Shown here one piece after another: positions 1-13,209 of a DNA stretch of 64,000 nucleotides. The translations under genes and the position numbers were made by a program. The notes below the pieces were generated by a model. It saw only the letters and a program-made list of their open reading frames with translations, was not told the origin of the DNA and made no database searches. How positions within the stretch are numbered: the stretch's first letter is position 1; each line of letters starts with the position of its first letter. Source of the stretch: Luteimonas sp. BLCC-B24. Lineage in GTDB: Bacteria; Pseudomonadota; Gammaproteobacteria; Xanthomonadales; Xanthomonadaceae. The DNA lies in contig NZ_JAQQGN010000002.1 in NCBI RefSeq assembly GCF_028550595.1, positions 558,001 through 622,000 on the forward strand, written 5' to 3'.

Positions 1-190
1 GTCCCAGGGCTCGGTTCGCGCCGCGGCTGCGCTGCAGATCCGGCAGCACTTCGGCCAGCAGGTACACCAGCACGCCGATGTAGGAGCCGATCAGCAGGAT
101 GAAGATCCAGTACAGCGGCCGGCCGGTGCGCACGACGTGCACGCCGCAGGCGATCTGCAGCAGGATCGACAGCAGCAGGATCGGGCCCAC
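1..190 (-). CDS. Small membrane protein, PLD-nuclease N-terminal-like (partial)
   Basis: This is the first 63 codons of a gene that runs off the left edge of the window. It starts at GTG (190) after a purine-rich AAGGGCAG stretch, 11 bases past the accA stop, so it is the last visible member of the accA transcript. The translation begins with a hydrophobic segment (about residues 2-14), a short basic turn containing HVVRTGRP, and a second membrane segment (about 24-47) ending in LAEVLPDLQRSRG. This two-helix pattern with aromatic-rich PLYWIF resembles the phospholipase D-nuclease N-terminal membrane module that heads some tetratricopeptide proteins in Xanthomonadaceae. That likeness is from memory of the family. 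The rest of the protein is not visible, so no function is assigned. Confidence 0.6.
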   Translation of the reverse strand, partial: MGPILLLSILLQIACGVHVVRTGRPLYWIFILLIGSYIGVLVYLLAEVLPDLQRSRGANRALG

Positions 191-201
191 CGGCGCTGCC
201 C

Positions 202-1161
<960 letters not shown>

Positions 1162-1343
1162 TCGGTCACGCGTCCGGTAGGGAGCGGCGCGGCGCAGGCC
1201 CGGGCGCGATGCGCCACGCGGGCCGGCCCCGGGGCCGGAAAGGGCGACAGTCTAGCCGACCGCGCCCGGCAGGGCCGTACGCGGGCGTCTGGGCCGCAGA
1301 TCGCCGCACGTTGGCGGATGTTGGGCGAAACCGCGAGGCGGGT

Positions 1344-4874
<3,531 letters not shown>

Positions 4875-4992
4875 TGCGGTGGCGAGGCGGCCGGAGGGTC
4901 AGGGTAGGGCCCGGCCCGGGGGCGGACAAGGCTTGACAGAACCCCGGTGGCGGCGCGCCGGGACGGGGCCGCGCGTGCGACCCGGACGGCGT

Positions 4993-5631
4993 TCAGGCGG
5001 TGGCGTCGGCGGCGAACAGATCGGCCATCGGCGGCGGTGCCTCCGACCCGGCCGCAGGTGTCAGCAGCCGGGTGACCGGCGCGAAACTGCGCCGGTGATG
5101 CAGGCACGGGCCGTGGGTCGCCAGCGCGGCCAGATGTGCCGGCGCGCAATAGCCCTTGTGCTGGTCGAAGCCGTAATCGGGGAACTGCGCGTGCAGCGCG
5201 ACCATCGCGCGGTCGCGCGCGACCTTGGCGAGGATCGACGCGGCCATGATCGCCGGCTCGAGGGCATCACCGCCGACGATCGCCCGGGCCGGGCAGGGCA
5301 GGCCTGGCGGCAGGCGGTTGCCGTCGACCAGAACGCGCTCGGCGGCCGGCGCCAGTGCGGCGACCGCGCGACGCATGCCGGTCAGCGTCGCCTGGTAGAT
5401 GTTGATGCGGTCGATCTCCTCGACGCCGACGAATTCGATCCGCCAGGCCAGCGCCTGTTCGACGATCTGCGGGTACAGCGCTTCGCGACGCTTTTCGGTG
5501 AGCTTCTTGGAATCGTCCAGGCCGTCGATCGGGCGTCGTGGATGCAGGATCACCGCGGCCACCACCACCGGACCGGCCAGGGGGCCGCGGCCGGCTTCGT
5601 CCACACCGGCAGTGCGCAGGCGCCGGGTCAC
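4993..5631 (-). CDS. rnhB: Ribonuclease HII
   Basis: RNase HII cuts the RNA strand of RNA-DNA hybrids and removes single ribonucleotides misincorporated into DNA. The 212-residue protein has the signature [13 protein letters not shown] near its start (catalytic D11 and E12), then LVDGN and [11 protein letters not shown] with the remaining acidic ligands, followed by the family's [10 protein letters not shown] and RRSFAPV segments. The start is GTG at 5631, overlapping the lpxB stop as GTGA. This implies translational coupling inside the lpx-dnaE run. The C-terminal 20 residues after the conserved core are low-complexity and probably not needed. Confidence 0.95.
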   Translation of the reverse strand: MTRRLRTAGVDEAGRGPLAGPVVVAAVILHPRRPIDGLDDSKKLTEKRREALYPQIVEQALAWRIEFVGVEEIDRINIYQATLTGMRRAVAALAPAAERVLVDGNRLPPGLPCPARAIVGGDALEPAIMAASILAKVARDRAMVALHAQFPDYGFDQHKGYCAPAHLAALATHGPCLHHRRSFAPVTRLLTPAAGSEAPPPMADLFAADATA

Positions 5632-6854
5632 GGACGCGGCTCCGCGGCCTCGAGCGCCGGCAAGGCGGGCGCTGCGAGGCGTCCGACGGCCTCGGCCGCC
5701 GTGGCCGAAGCGCCCTGGCGCAGTTGCAGATGCAGTTCACGATAGACGGGCTGCACCGCCTCGGCCGCCTGCGGATCGCGGAACCAGTGCAGCACCGCGT
5801 CGGCGAGATTCTCCGGCGTGCAGGCTTCCTGCATGAACTCCGGCGCGATCGTGCGACCGGCGAGCACGTTCGGCAGCGAGAAGCGATCCACCCGCATCAG
5901 CTTGAACAGGCGCACGAGGAAGGCGGTACTCGGCGCGATGCGGTAGCCGACCACCATCGGCCGCTTGGCCAGCAGCGCTTCCAGCGTCGCCGTGCCCGAT
6001 GCGAGCAACACGACATCGCTGGCGACCATCGCGGTGCGCGCCTGGCCGTCGAGCACTTGCAGGTCGAGCGCGGCGAACTTCGGCTGTGCGCGCAACGCGT
6101 CGATCGCGGCGCGGCAGCCGGCGTTCGCCGCCGGCACGACGATGCGCAGGCCGGGCATCGCGGCGGCCACGCGCGCCGCGGCATCGAGAAACGCCTCGCC
6201 CAGCCGCGCGATTTCGCCGAGGCGTGAGCCGGGCAGAACCGCGAGCACCGGCGCATCGTGCGGCAGCCCGAGTGCCGTGCGCGCCGCGCTGCGATCGGGC
6301 TCGAGCGCGAGCATTTCGGCCAGCGGATGGCCGACGAAGCGTGCATCGACGCCATGCGCGGCATAGATCGGCGGCTCCATCGGGAACAGGCACAGCACCA
6401 GGTCCGCGCTGCGCCCGATCTTCGCCGCACGGCCCTGGCGCCAGGCCCAGATCGACGGGCTGACGTAGTGCACGGTGCGGATGCCGCGCGCTTTCAGGCG
6501 GCGCTCGAGGCCGAGGTTGAAGTCGGGCGCATCGATGCCGATGAACACGTCCGGGCGCCAGTCGAGCAGGCGGGCGCGCAGGTGCTTGCGCAGCGTCAGC
6601 AGGCGCGGCAGATGCCGCAACACCTCCGACAGCCCCATCACCGCGAGTTCGGACGCGTCGTGCCAGGTGTCCATGCCCGCTGCGCGCATCGCATCACCGC
6701 CCACGCCCGCGAAGACCGCATCCGGATAGCGTGTGCGCAACTGCTCGATCAGCCCGGCGCCGAGCAGATCGCCCGAGGCTTCACCCGCCACCAGTGCCAC
6801 GCGCAGCGGGGCGCTGGTGGCGTGATTGGTGATTGGTGATTGGTGATTCGACAC
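5628..6854 (-). CDS. lpxB: Lipid-A-disaccharide synthase
   Basis: LpxB joins UDP-2,3-diacylglucosamine and 2,3-diacylglucosamine 1-phosphate into the lipid A disaccharide at the inner membrane. The core begins [19 protein letters not shown] and continues with [26 protein letters not shown] and [12 protein letters not shown], all family hallmarks. The start is uncertain. The frame is open up to ATGs at 6905 and 6887. The GTG at 6854 (408 residues) is preferred here because GGAA sits five bases upstream and because the longer forms add unconserved residues. Any of these starts places a 28-bp array of 7-bp repeats in frame at the N-terminus, read as [11 protein letters not shown]. The stop overlaps the rnhB start. 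Confidence 0.93.
   Translation of the reverse strand: MSNHQSPITNHATSAPLRVALVAGEASGDLLGAGLIEQLRTRYPDAVFAGVGGDAMRAAGMDTWHDASELAVMGLSEVLRHLPRLLTLRKHLRARLLDWRPDVFIGIDAPDFNLGLERRLKARGIRTVHYVSPSIWAWRQGRAAKIGRSADLVLCLFPMEPPIYAAHGVDARFVGHPLAEMLALEPDRSAARTALGLPHDAPVLAVLPGSRLGEIARLGEAFLDAAARVAAAMPGLRIVVPAANAGCRAAIDALRAQPKFAALDLQVLDGQARTAMVASDVVLLASGTATLEALLAKRPMVVGYRIAPSTAFLVRLFKLMRVDRFSLPNVLAGRTIAPEFMQEACTPENLADAVLHWFRDPQAAEAVQPVYRELHLQLRQGASATAAEAVGRLAAPALPALEAAEPRP
6822..6849 (+). repeat. Tandem 7-bp repeat array (4 units) at lpxB start
   Basis: Four direct heptamers run head to tail: GTGATTG three times, then GTGATTC. The array lies inside the predicted first codons of lpxB. It is the mirror image of a second four-unit array at 6899-6926, matching 25 of 28 positions when reverse-complemented. 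The 49 bases between the arrays contain the preferred lpxB GTG start and its ribosome-binding bases. Heptamers of this kind, with consensus GNNATYS, are, from general knowledge, scattered in Xanthomonadaceae intergenic DNA. Confidence 0.85.
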
Positions 6855-6898
6855 AGCAGTTCCGTGCAATCGGTCAGATGGCAGCATTCTGCTCTTTC

Positions 6899-6926
6899 GA
6901 ATCACGAATCACGAATGACCAATCAC
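6899..6926 (-). repeat. Tandem 7-bp repeat array (4 units) between lpxA and lpxB
   Basis: The plus strand reads GAATCAC, GAATCAC, GAATGAC, CAATCAC, so on the transcribed minus strand the units are GTGATTG, GTCATTC, GTGATTC, GTGATTC. The array begins about four bases after the lpxA stop. It can pair with the array at 6822-6849 in the mRNA to form a stem of about 28 bp, with the lpxB start region in the loop. Confidence 0.85.
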
Positions 6927-6930
6927 GGCT

Positions 6931-7716
6931 TCACCGCAGCAACGGCCGCTCGCCCGCATCGATGAAGTCGAGAAACGCGCGCACATCCTCGCTGTCCTGC
7001 GCCATCTCGGCCAGGCGTACGCGCGCATCGGCCAGCGAATCGCCGGACACGTACAGGGCGCGGTAGGCGCGCTTGATCGCCGAGGTGCGCGATGCGTCGA
7101 AGCCGCGACGCTTGAGGCCCTCGGCGTTGATGCCGCGCGGGCGGCCGTAGCCGTCCTGCGCCACCATCACGAACGGCGGCACGTCGCCGTTGACGAACGC
7201 GCCCATGCCGATGAACGCATGCGCGCCGATCCGGCAGAACTGGTGGATGCCGGTGAAGCCGCTGAGGATCACGTGGTCGCCGACGGTGACATGGCCGGCC
7301 AGCGTGGCGTTGTTCGAGAACACGCAGTGGTTGCCGACGCTGCAGTCGTGGGCGACGTGGGTGTAGGCGAGCAACCAGTTGTCGTCGCCGATACGGGTGA
7401 TGCCGCCGCCGTCGCCGGTGCCGCGGTTGACGGTGACGAATTCGCGGATGGTGTTGCGGTCGCCGATCACCAGTTCCACGCGCTCGCCGCGGAACTTCTT
7501 GTCCTGGGGCTCACCGCCGATCGCGGCGTGTCCATGGATGTGATTGTCCCGGCCGATGCGGGTAGGCCCCTGGATGCTGCAATGCGGGCCGATCGTGGTG
7601 CGGTCACCGATCTCGACCTCGGCACCGATCAGCGTGAACGCGCCGATGCGCACATCCGCGCCGAGCCGCGCACCGGGGTCGACGACCGCCGTGGGATGGA
7701 TCGACGCCGCGCCCAT
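6931..7716 (-). CDS. lpxA: Acyl-ACP--UDP-N-acetylglucosamine O-acyltransferase
   Basis: LpxA performs the first step of lipid A synthesis: transfer of an R-3-hydroxyacyl chain from acyl carrier protein to the 3-OH of UDP-GlcNAc in the cytoplasm. The 261-residue protein is a left-handed beta-helix, seen as hexapeptide repeats (IGDRTTIGP and similar) over residues 1-190, then the C-terminal helical domain. H123, in [10 protein letters not shown], corresponds to the catalytic histidine (H125 of the E. coli enzyme), and the GGEPQDKKF and GFTGIHQFC segments are conserved. It starts one base after the fabZ stop, so translation is coupled to fabZ. Confidence 0.97.
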   Translation of the reverse strand: MGAASIHPTAVVDPGARLGADVRIGAFTLIGAEVEIGDRTTIGPHCSIQGPTRIGRDNHIHGHAAIGGEPQDKKFRGERVELVIGDRNTIREFVTVNRGTGDGGGITRIGDDNWLLAYTHVAHDCSVGNHCVFSNNATLAGHVTVGDHVILSGFTGIHQFCRIGAHAFIGMGAFVNGDVPPFVMVAQDGYGRPRGINAEGLKRRGFDASRTSAIKRAYRALYVSGDSLADARVRLAEMAQDSEDVRAFLDFIDAGERPLLR

Positions 7717-7717
7717 G

Positions 7718-8173
7718 TCAGCGCTTGACCTCGGCGCAGAGGATCTCCGCGCAGGCCGCCTGCTCGCCGTCGACGCGAGCGATGCCCGAGTACATGGTCA
7801 TGTTGCGGATCTCGCGTTTGATCGACACGTCCAGTTCCAGCCGGTCGCCGGGCACCACCATGCGCGAGAACTTGGCCGCGTCCACCTTGACCAGATAGGA
7901 GAGGTTGTCTTCGCAGCTCTTGCCGCGGGTGAGATGGCTCAGGATGCCGCCGGCCTGCGCCAGCGCTTCGATGACCAGCACGCCGGGCATCACCGGATGG
8001 GCCGGGAAGTGGCCCTGGAAGAACTGCTCGTTGGCCGAGACGTTCTTCCAGCACAGCACGCGCTTGCCGGGTTCGAACTCGACCACGCGATCGACCAGCA
8101 GAAACGGATAGCGATGCGGCAGAAGCTCGCGAACGCCGTCGACGAGGATCGGCAGCTCGATGTGATGCGTCAT
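7718..8173 (-). CDS. fabZ: 3-hydroxyacyl-ACP dehydratase FabZ
   Basis: FabZ removes water from 3-hydroxyacyl-ACP in type II fatty acid elongation and competes with LpxA/LpxD for hydroxyacyl-ACP, which explains its place between lpxD and lpxA. The hot-dog-fold protein of 151 residues has [12 protein letters not shown], then [20 protein letters not shown] with the catalytic pair H55 and E69. The frame is open 26 codons further upstream, but the ATG at 8173 is chosen because GGGGGAAGA stands just before it, because the family begins there, and because it overlaps the lpxD stop as ATGA. Confidence 0.97.
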   Translation of the reverse strand: MTHHIELPILVDGVRELLPHRYPFLLVDRVVEFEPGKRVLCWKNVSANEQFFQGHFPAHPVMPGVLVIEALAQAGGILSHLTRGKSCEDNLSYLVKVDAAKFSRMVVPGDRLELDVSIKREIRNMTMYSGIARVDGEQAACAEILCAEVKR

Positions 8174-9198
8174 TCTTCCCCCTTCCCGAGCGCCGTGACG
8201 CGGCGCGCGAGCGAATCGAGCTGGCGGATCCGCACGGCATTCTTCCGCCACTCGCGTGTGGGCTGGGCGGGAATGCCGGCCGAATATTCGCCGGGCTCGG
8301 TGATGGATGCCGACACCATCGTCATCGCATGGACGACGACGTGGTCGCAGATGTCGAGATGGCCGGCCACACCGACCTTGCCGGCGAGCAGGCAGTAGCG
8401 ACCGATGCGCGTGCTGCCGGCGATGCCGACACAGCCCGCGGCCGCGGTGTGCGCGCCGATGCGCACGTTGTGGCCGACCTGGATCAGGTTGTCGAGGCGG
8501 ACGTCGTCCTCGATCACCGTATCGTCCAGCGCGCCGCGGTCGATCGTGGTGTTGGCCCCGATGTCGCAGTCGTCACCGACCACCACGCCGCCGAGCTGGG
8601 GCACGTTGATCCAGTGGCCGTCGTCCATCGCCAGGCCGAAGCCTTCGGCGCCGAGGACCGCACCCGGATGCAGGGTGACCCGCTTGCCCAGACGCACGCG
8701 GGCGACCAGGGTGACGCGGGCGACCAGACGGCTGCCGTCGCCGACGACGCAGTCTTCGCCGATCACGCAGCCGGCGCCGATCGTCGCGCCGGCGCCGATG
8801 ACGCTGCGGGCGCCGATGCTCACGTGCGGGCCGATCGACGCCGTCGGGTCGATCTGCGCGCTGGCGTCGACGACCGCCGAGGGATGAATACCGGCTGGCG
8901 CCGCCGCACGCACCTCGAACAACGCCGCGATGCGCGCGTAGGCCACGTAGGGGTCGCGCGCGATCAGCGCAGTGCCGTCGCGCGCCGCGGCATCGCCTTC
9001 CCGCAGCACCACGATGCCGGCCCGCGTGTCGGCCAGCTGCGGGCGATAACGCGGATTGGACAGGAATGTCAGCTGGTCGGCAGTCGCGGCGGCCAGCGTG
9101 CCGACGCCGCCGACTTCGGTGTCGGCGGGCCCGTGGACGGTCAGACCGAAGCGGTCGGCCAGTGCGGCTGCGCTGTAACGGAGGGGCGGTCGTGCCAT
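8170..9198 (-). CDS. lpxD: UDP-3-O-(3-hydroxyacyl)glucosamine N-acyltransferase
   Basis: LpxD adds the second hydroxyacyl chain, at the 2-amino group, in lipid A synthesis. The 342-residue protein has an N-terminal uridine-binding domain (LTFLSNPRYRPQL), a long left-handed beta-helix of hexapeptide repeats, and a C-terminal helix. The segment LIQVGHNVRIG carries the histidine equivalent to the catalytic H239 of the E. coli enzyme, and ITEPGEYSAGIPAQPTREWRK is a family signature. It follows bamA by only 20 bases. The periplasmic chaperone gene skp, which sits between these two genes in enteric bacteria, is absent. Confidence 0.96.
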   Translation of the reverse strand: MARPPLRYSAAALADRFGLTVHGPADTEVGGVGTLAAATADQLTFLSNPRYRPQLADTRAGIVVLREGDAAARDGTALIARDPYVAYARIAALFEVRAAAPAGIHPSAVVDASAQIDPTASIGPHVSIGARSVIGAGATIGAGCVIGEDCVVGDGSRLVARVTLVARVRLGKRVTLHPGAVLGAEGFGLAMDDGHWINVPQLGGVVVGDDCDIGANTTIDRGALDDTVIEDDVRLDNLIQVGHNVRIGAHTAAAGCVGIAGSTRIGRYCLLAGKVGVAGHLDICDHVVVHAMTMVSASITEPGEYSAGIPAQPTREWRKNAVRIRQLDSLARRVTALGKGEE

Positions 9199-9218
9199 CG
9201 GGTCACCTGCGACGGCGA

Positions 9219-11768
9219 TCAGAACGCGCCGCCGAAGGTGAACTGCAGGCGCTCGACCTCGTCGGCCTGCTTGATCAGCTCACCCGAACCGCCACGCACC
9301 TCGTTCTGCTGACGCAGCGGGTAGGCGTAGCTGATCGAGATCGGGCCCACCGGTGCGCGCCACATCAGCGCCACGCCGGCCGAGGCGCGCAGTTCCTTGG
9401 CGTCCCAGCTGTCGACGTCCTTGTAGACGTTGCCGAAGTCGACGAAGGCCGAAATGCGCGCGGCCGGCGACTTGATCAGCTGCGGGAAGAACATCTCCAC
9501 CGAGCCGATGGTCTTCACCGCGCCGCCAATCGGCTGCAGGAAGCTGCTGCCGAACGCGGTTTCGCGCGGGCCCAGTGTGTTGTCGCGGAAGCCGCGCACC
9601 GAACGCGGACCACCGGCGTAGAAGTTCTCGAAGAACGGCAGGCCGGTCGCGGTGACCGTGCGGATGTAGTCGGGCGACGCCGTCTCGCACGGATCGCTCG
9701 GTGCCGCACCCGGAATCGAGGTGTCGATGATGCCGTCGCCATTGCTGTCGACGAGGGTGGGCGCGGTGTAGCAGAGGTTGCGCACGACGTCGCTGCCGTA
9801 GCTGTCGCCGTAACCGAGCTCGGCGCGCGTGTTGAGCACCAGGTGCCGGTTGATCGGCCAGTACTTGGAGATCTCGTAGTTGAGCTTGTAGTACTCGGCG
9901 GTCGAACCCGGCAGCGTGGCCTCGAGCGAGACGCGCTGCATCATGCCGCGGGTGGGCTGCAGGAAGTCGTTGCGCGTGTCGCGGGCCCAGGCCAGCTCGC
10001 TGCGCCAGGCGTGGAAGGTGCGCGAACCGAAGGCGTCGATGTAGTCGACGATCGATTCCGGAGACGAGCCCTGGAACGCGAAGATCTGGTTGCGGTCGAC
10101 GCCGAACAGCAGCGAGATCGAGTCGTTCTCGGTCAGCGGAATGCCGAGGATCGCCTGGCCGGCCGCGCTGGTGGACGAGTACTGGGCCGTGTTGAACTCG
10201 GAGTTGTCGAACTCGCGCCACCACAGGTTGTAGCCCAGCGACATGCCGCCGTCGGTGAAGTACGGGTTCATGAAGGAGAACGAGTAGCGCTGCAGGTAGA
10301 CGTTGCGCTGCGCTTCGACCGAGACCCGGTTGCCGCTGCCGAGGAAGTTGTTCTGCGACAGCTGCACCGACGTGGTCACACCCGCCAGCTGCGAGTAGCC
10401 GAGGCCGAAGGTGAAGCTGCCCGAGGTCGTCTCGGTGACGCTGAACACCACGTCCACTTCGTCATTGCTGCCCGGCACCGGCTGGGTTTCCACGTTGACG
10501 CTGCCCGATTCGAAATAGCCCAGGCGCTGCAGGCGGACCTTGGAGCGGTCGACCGCGGCCTGCGAATACCAGCTGCCCTCGAACTGGCGCATCTCGCGGC
10601 GCATCACCTCGTCCGAGGTGCGGTTGTTGCCTTTGAACTGCACACGGCGCACCTGCACGCGCGGCCCGGGAACGACCTGCAGGTTGATGGCGACGGTGCG
10701 GTTCTCGCGGTCGATCTCCGGAATCGGATTGACCTGGGCGAAGGCGTAGCCGATGTTGCCCAGCGTCGCGACGATGGCATCCGAGCTCAGCTCGAGCAGG
10801 GCGCGCGAGAACACCTGGTCCTTCTGCACGAAGACGCGCGTGCGGATCTCCTCCTCGGGCAGCACCGTATTGCCGGTGATCTGCACGTCCGACACCTTGT
10901 AGATCTCGCCTTCGGTGATGCCGGCGGTGATGTACATGTCGGCCTTGTCGGGGCTGATCGCGACCTGGATGCTGTCTTCGCTGAAATCGATGTAGCCGCG
11001 GTCGAGGTAGAAGTTGTGCAGCTTCTCGCGGTCGCCTTCCAGCTTCTCGCGCGAATACTGGTCGTCACGGCGGTACCAGCTGAGCCAGTTGGACTCGCCC
11101 GATTCCCAGTTGTCGGTCAGCGTGTCGAGGTCGTAGACCTCGTTGCCGATGATGTTGATGTGGCGGATCTTGGCCGCCCTGCCTTCCTCGATGTTGATCG
11201 CGATGTCGACCCGGTTGCGGTCCAGGCGCGACACCGTCGGCGTGATGCGCACGTTGTACTTGCCGCGGTTGTTGTACTGGCGCACCAGCTCCTGGGTCAC
11301 GCGGTCGAGATCGAGGCGGTCGAAGGTTTCGCCTTCGGACAGGCCGATGTCGTTGAGGCCGCGGGTCAGGTCCTCGGTCTTGATGTCCTTGTTGCCGGTC
11401 AGGGTCAGGCGATTGATCGCCGGACGCTCGGTGACCGTGAACACCAGGATGTCGCCCTGGCGTGCGACCTGGATGTCTTCGAAGAACCCGGTGCGGTAGA
11501 GCGCGCGCACCGATTCGGAAATGCGCGTCGGGTTGACGGTGTCGCCGCGTTCCACCGGCAGGTAGGTGAACACCGTACCGGCGCCGATACGCTGCAGGCC
11601 GTCGACGCGGATGTCGCTGACGGTGAACGTACTCGCGGCGGGAGGCGCCAGCGGCGCCAGCGCGGGCGCATCCATGGGCGCGTTGGCCGCCGTCTGGGCC
11701 CAGGCCGGAGCGGCAATCGCCGTGGCGAGGGCAAGGGCAAGCAGTCGGCGGTCGGGAAGTCGCGTCAT
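9219..11768 (-). CDS. bamA: Outer membrane protein assembly factor BamA
   Basis: BamA is the central beta-barrel of the BAM complex, which folds outer membrane proteins. The 849-residue precursor has a Sec signal peptide (cleavage expected after AWA, near residue 24). Five POTRA domains follow, from FTVSDIRVDGLQRIGAGTVF to about residue 420, each with the repeated VRRVQFKGN-like beta-alpha-alpha-beta pattern. The 16-stranded barrel has FFENFYAGGPRSVRGFRDNTLGP containing the (V/I)RGF motif of loop 6. The last residue is phenylalanine, the usual recognition signal for BAM substrates. It lies 67 bases downstream of rseP. Confidence 0.97.
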   Translation of the reverse strand: MTRLPDRRLLALALATAIAAPAWAQTAANAPMDAPALAPLAPPAASTFTVSDIRVDGLQRIGAGTVFTYLPVERGDTVNPTRISESVRALYRTGFFEDIQVARQGDILVFTVTERPAINRLTLTGNKDIKTEDLTRGLNDIGLSEGETFDRLDLDRVTQELVRQYNNRGKYNVRITPTVSRLDRNRVDIAINIEEGRAAKIRHINIIGNEVYDLDTLTDNWESGESNWLSWYRRDDQYSREKLEGDREKLHNFYLDRGYIDFSEDSIQVAISPDKADMYITAGITEGEIYKVSDVQITGNTVLPEEEIRTRVFVQKDQVFSRALLELSSDAIVATLGNIGYAFAQVNPIPEIDRENRTVAINLQVVPGPRVQVRRVQFKGNNRTSDEVMRREMRQFEGSWYSQAAVDRSKVRLQRLGYFESGSVNVETQPVPGSNDEVDVVFSVTETTSGSFTFGLGYSQLAGVTTSVQLSQNNFLGSGNRVSVEAQRNVYLQRYSFSFMNPYFTDGGMSLGYNLWWREFDNSEFNTAQYSSTSAAGQAILGIPLTENDSISLLFGVDRNQIFAFQGSSPESIVDYIDAFGSRTFHAWRSELAWARDTRNDFLQPTRGMMQRVSLEATLPGSTAEYYKLNYEISKYWPINRHLVLNTRAELGYGDSYGSDVVRNLCYTAPTLVDSNGDGIIDTSIPGAAPSDPCETASPDYIRTVTATGLPFFENFYAGGPRSVRGFRDNTLGPRETAFGSSFLQPIGGAVKTIGSVEMFFPQLIKSPAARISAFVDFGNVYKDVDSWDAKELRASAGVALMWRAPVGPISISYAYPLRQQNEVRGGSGELIKQADEVERLQFTFGGAF

Positions 11769-11835
11769 TCTTTGGATCCGTCAGGGAAGGGGGTTCCGGC
11801 GCGGTGCAGCGCGGGAATCCGGGTCGGTAGCAGGC

Positions 11836-13200
11836 CTAGCGCACCAGTTGCAGGATGTCGTTGTAGAACGCCAGGCCCATCAGGCTGGCCAGCAGGGCCA
11901 GTCCCACGTATTGCCCGGCTGCCATCGCGCGCTCACTCACGGGGCTGCCTTTGACCAACTCGATAAGGTAATACAACAGGTGTCCCCCATCCAGCAGCGG
12001 GATGGGCAGGAGGTTCAGAATCGCCAGGCTCAGCGACAGCAGGGCGAGGATGGTCAGGTACCAGGCGGCGCCCTGCTGGGCGTAGGTATTGGCGGCGCGC
12101 GCGATGGTGATCGGCCCGGCCACGGTGTTCTCGATGGCCACGCGTCCGGAGAACGCCCGCCCGATCATGCCGACCAGCTGGCCGGTGAGGTGTCCCACCT
12201 CGCGCACCGCGACCGGCACCGCTTCGAGCGGGCCGTGCTGCTGCATCGCATCCTTGGGCGGAAGCGGAAGGTTGCGCGGCGGCGCGATGCCCAGCGCCCA
12301 GTAGCGGCCCCCGCCGTCGGGCCGTTCGACCGAGCGCGGGGTCATCTCCAGCGCCAGCCGTTCGCCTCCGCGCTCCACCTCGATCATCGCCGGACCGCCC
12401 TGTTCGCCGAGGGTCTGGACCAGCGGACCGATATCGTCGAACGCGCGTACCGGCTGGCCGTCGACAGCGGTGACCCGGTCGCCCTCGGCCAGTACGCCCC
12501 AGGCCGCGGTGTCGGGTTCGACGCGTCCGATCAGGGGCGGCAGCAGGAAATGGCGCGGCAGCAGGCCGATCGCCTGGGCGATGCGACGCTGGTCGAAATC
12601 GTCGGGCAACTGCGACAGCCGCAGTTCGCGGACCGCCGCCCGCGACTGCGCGTCGACCACCTCGAGCCGCACGTCGCGATGATCGAGCGCGGCCGGCAAC
12701 AGCGCGAGCTGGACCTCCTGCCAGGTCGGCGTCGGCCGATCGCCGACCGCGACCACCTCGTCGCCGGCCCGCAGGCCGGACTGCTCGGCGATGCCGGTCG
12801 CCTGGCCGATCACCGGGGCATAGTCGGGCCGCCCGATCACGAACATCAGCCACAGCAGCGCCACGCACAGCAGCAGGTTGGCGATCGGCCCGGCGGCGAC
12901 GATCGCGATCCGCTTCCACACCGACGCCCGGTTGAACGCGTGGGCGACCTCGGCGGCCGGAACGGCGGCTTCGCGCTCGTCGAGCATCTTGACGTAGCCG
13001 CCGAGCGGAATCATCGCGATCTGGTAGACCGTGCCGTCCTTGCCCCGCCGTGCCCACAGTGGGCGGCCGAACCCGACCGAGAAGCGCAGCACCCGGACGC
13101 CGCAGCGTCGTGCGACCCAGTAGTGGCCGAATTCGTGGAACGTCACCAGCACGCCCAGACTGACGATCAGCCACCAGACAGAGCCGAGGAAATCAGACAT
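11836..13200 (-). CDS. rseP: RIP metalloprotease RseP
   Basis: RseP is the inner membrane site-2 zinc protease that cuts the anti-sigma factor RseA during the envelope stress response and clears signal peptide remnants. The 454-residue protein has HEFGH (zinc ligands) in the first transmembrane helix near residue 22, two PDZ domains in the periplasmic middle part (one around GLRAGDEVVAVGD, one around LAEGDRVTAVDGQPV), and NLLPIPLLDGGHL near the C-terminus with the third zinc ligand aspartate. Its place next to bamA fits a role in outer membrane homeostasis. Confidence 0.96.
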   Translation of the reverse strand: MSDFLGSVWWLIVSLGVLVTFHEFGHYWVARRCGVRVLRFSVGFGRPLWARRGKDGTVYQIAMIPLGGYVKMLDEREAAVPAAEVAHAFNRASVWKRIAIVAAGPIANLLLCVALLWLMFVIGRPDYAPVIGQATGIAEQSGLRAGDEVVAVGDRPTPTWQEVQLALLPAALDHRDVRLEVVDAQSRAAVRELRLSQLPDDFDQRRIAQAIGLLPRHFLLPPLIGRVEPDTAAWGVLAEGDRVTAVDGQPVRAFDDIGPLVQTLGEQGGPAMIEVERGGERLALEMTPRSVERPDGGGRYWALGIAPPRNLPLPPKDAMQQHGPLEAVPVAVREVGHLTGQLVGMIGRAFSGRVAIENTVAGPITIARAANTYAQQGAAWYLTILALLSLSLAILNLLPIPLLDGGHLLYYLIELVKGSPVSERAMAAGQYVGLALLASLMGLAFYNDILQLVR

Positions 13201-13209
13201 CGCGCACCC

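Noticed and set aside
6822-6926. Heptamer arrays considered as a CRISPR or insertion-sequence end
   Set aside because: Units are 7 bp with no spacers, no cas genes are near, and there is no transposase or target-site duplication.
9066-11954. 962-codon plus-strand frame opposite bamA
   Set aside because: Shadow of bamA; no start with a ribosome-binding site, no family pattern.
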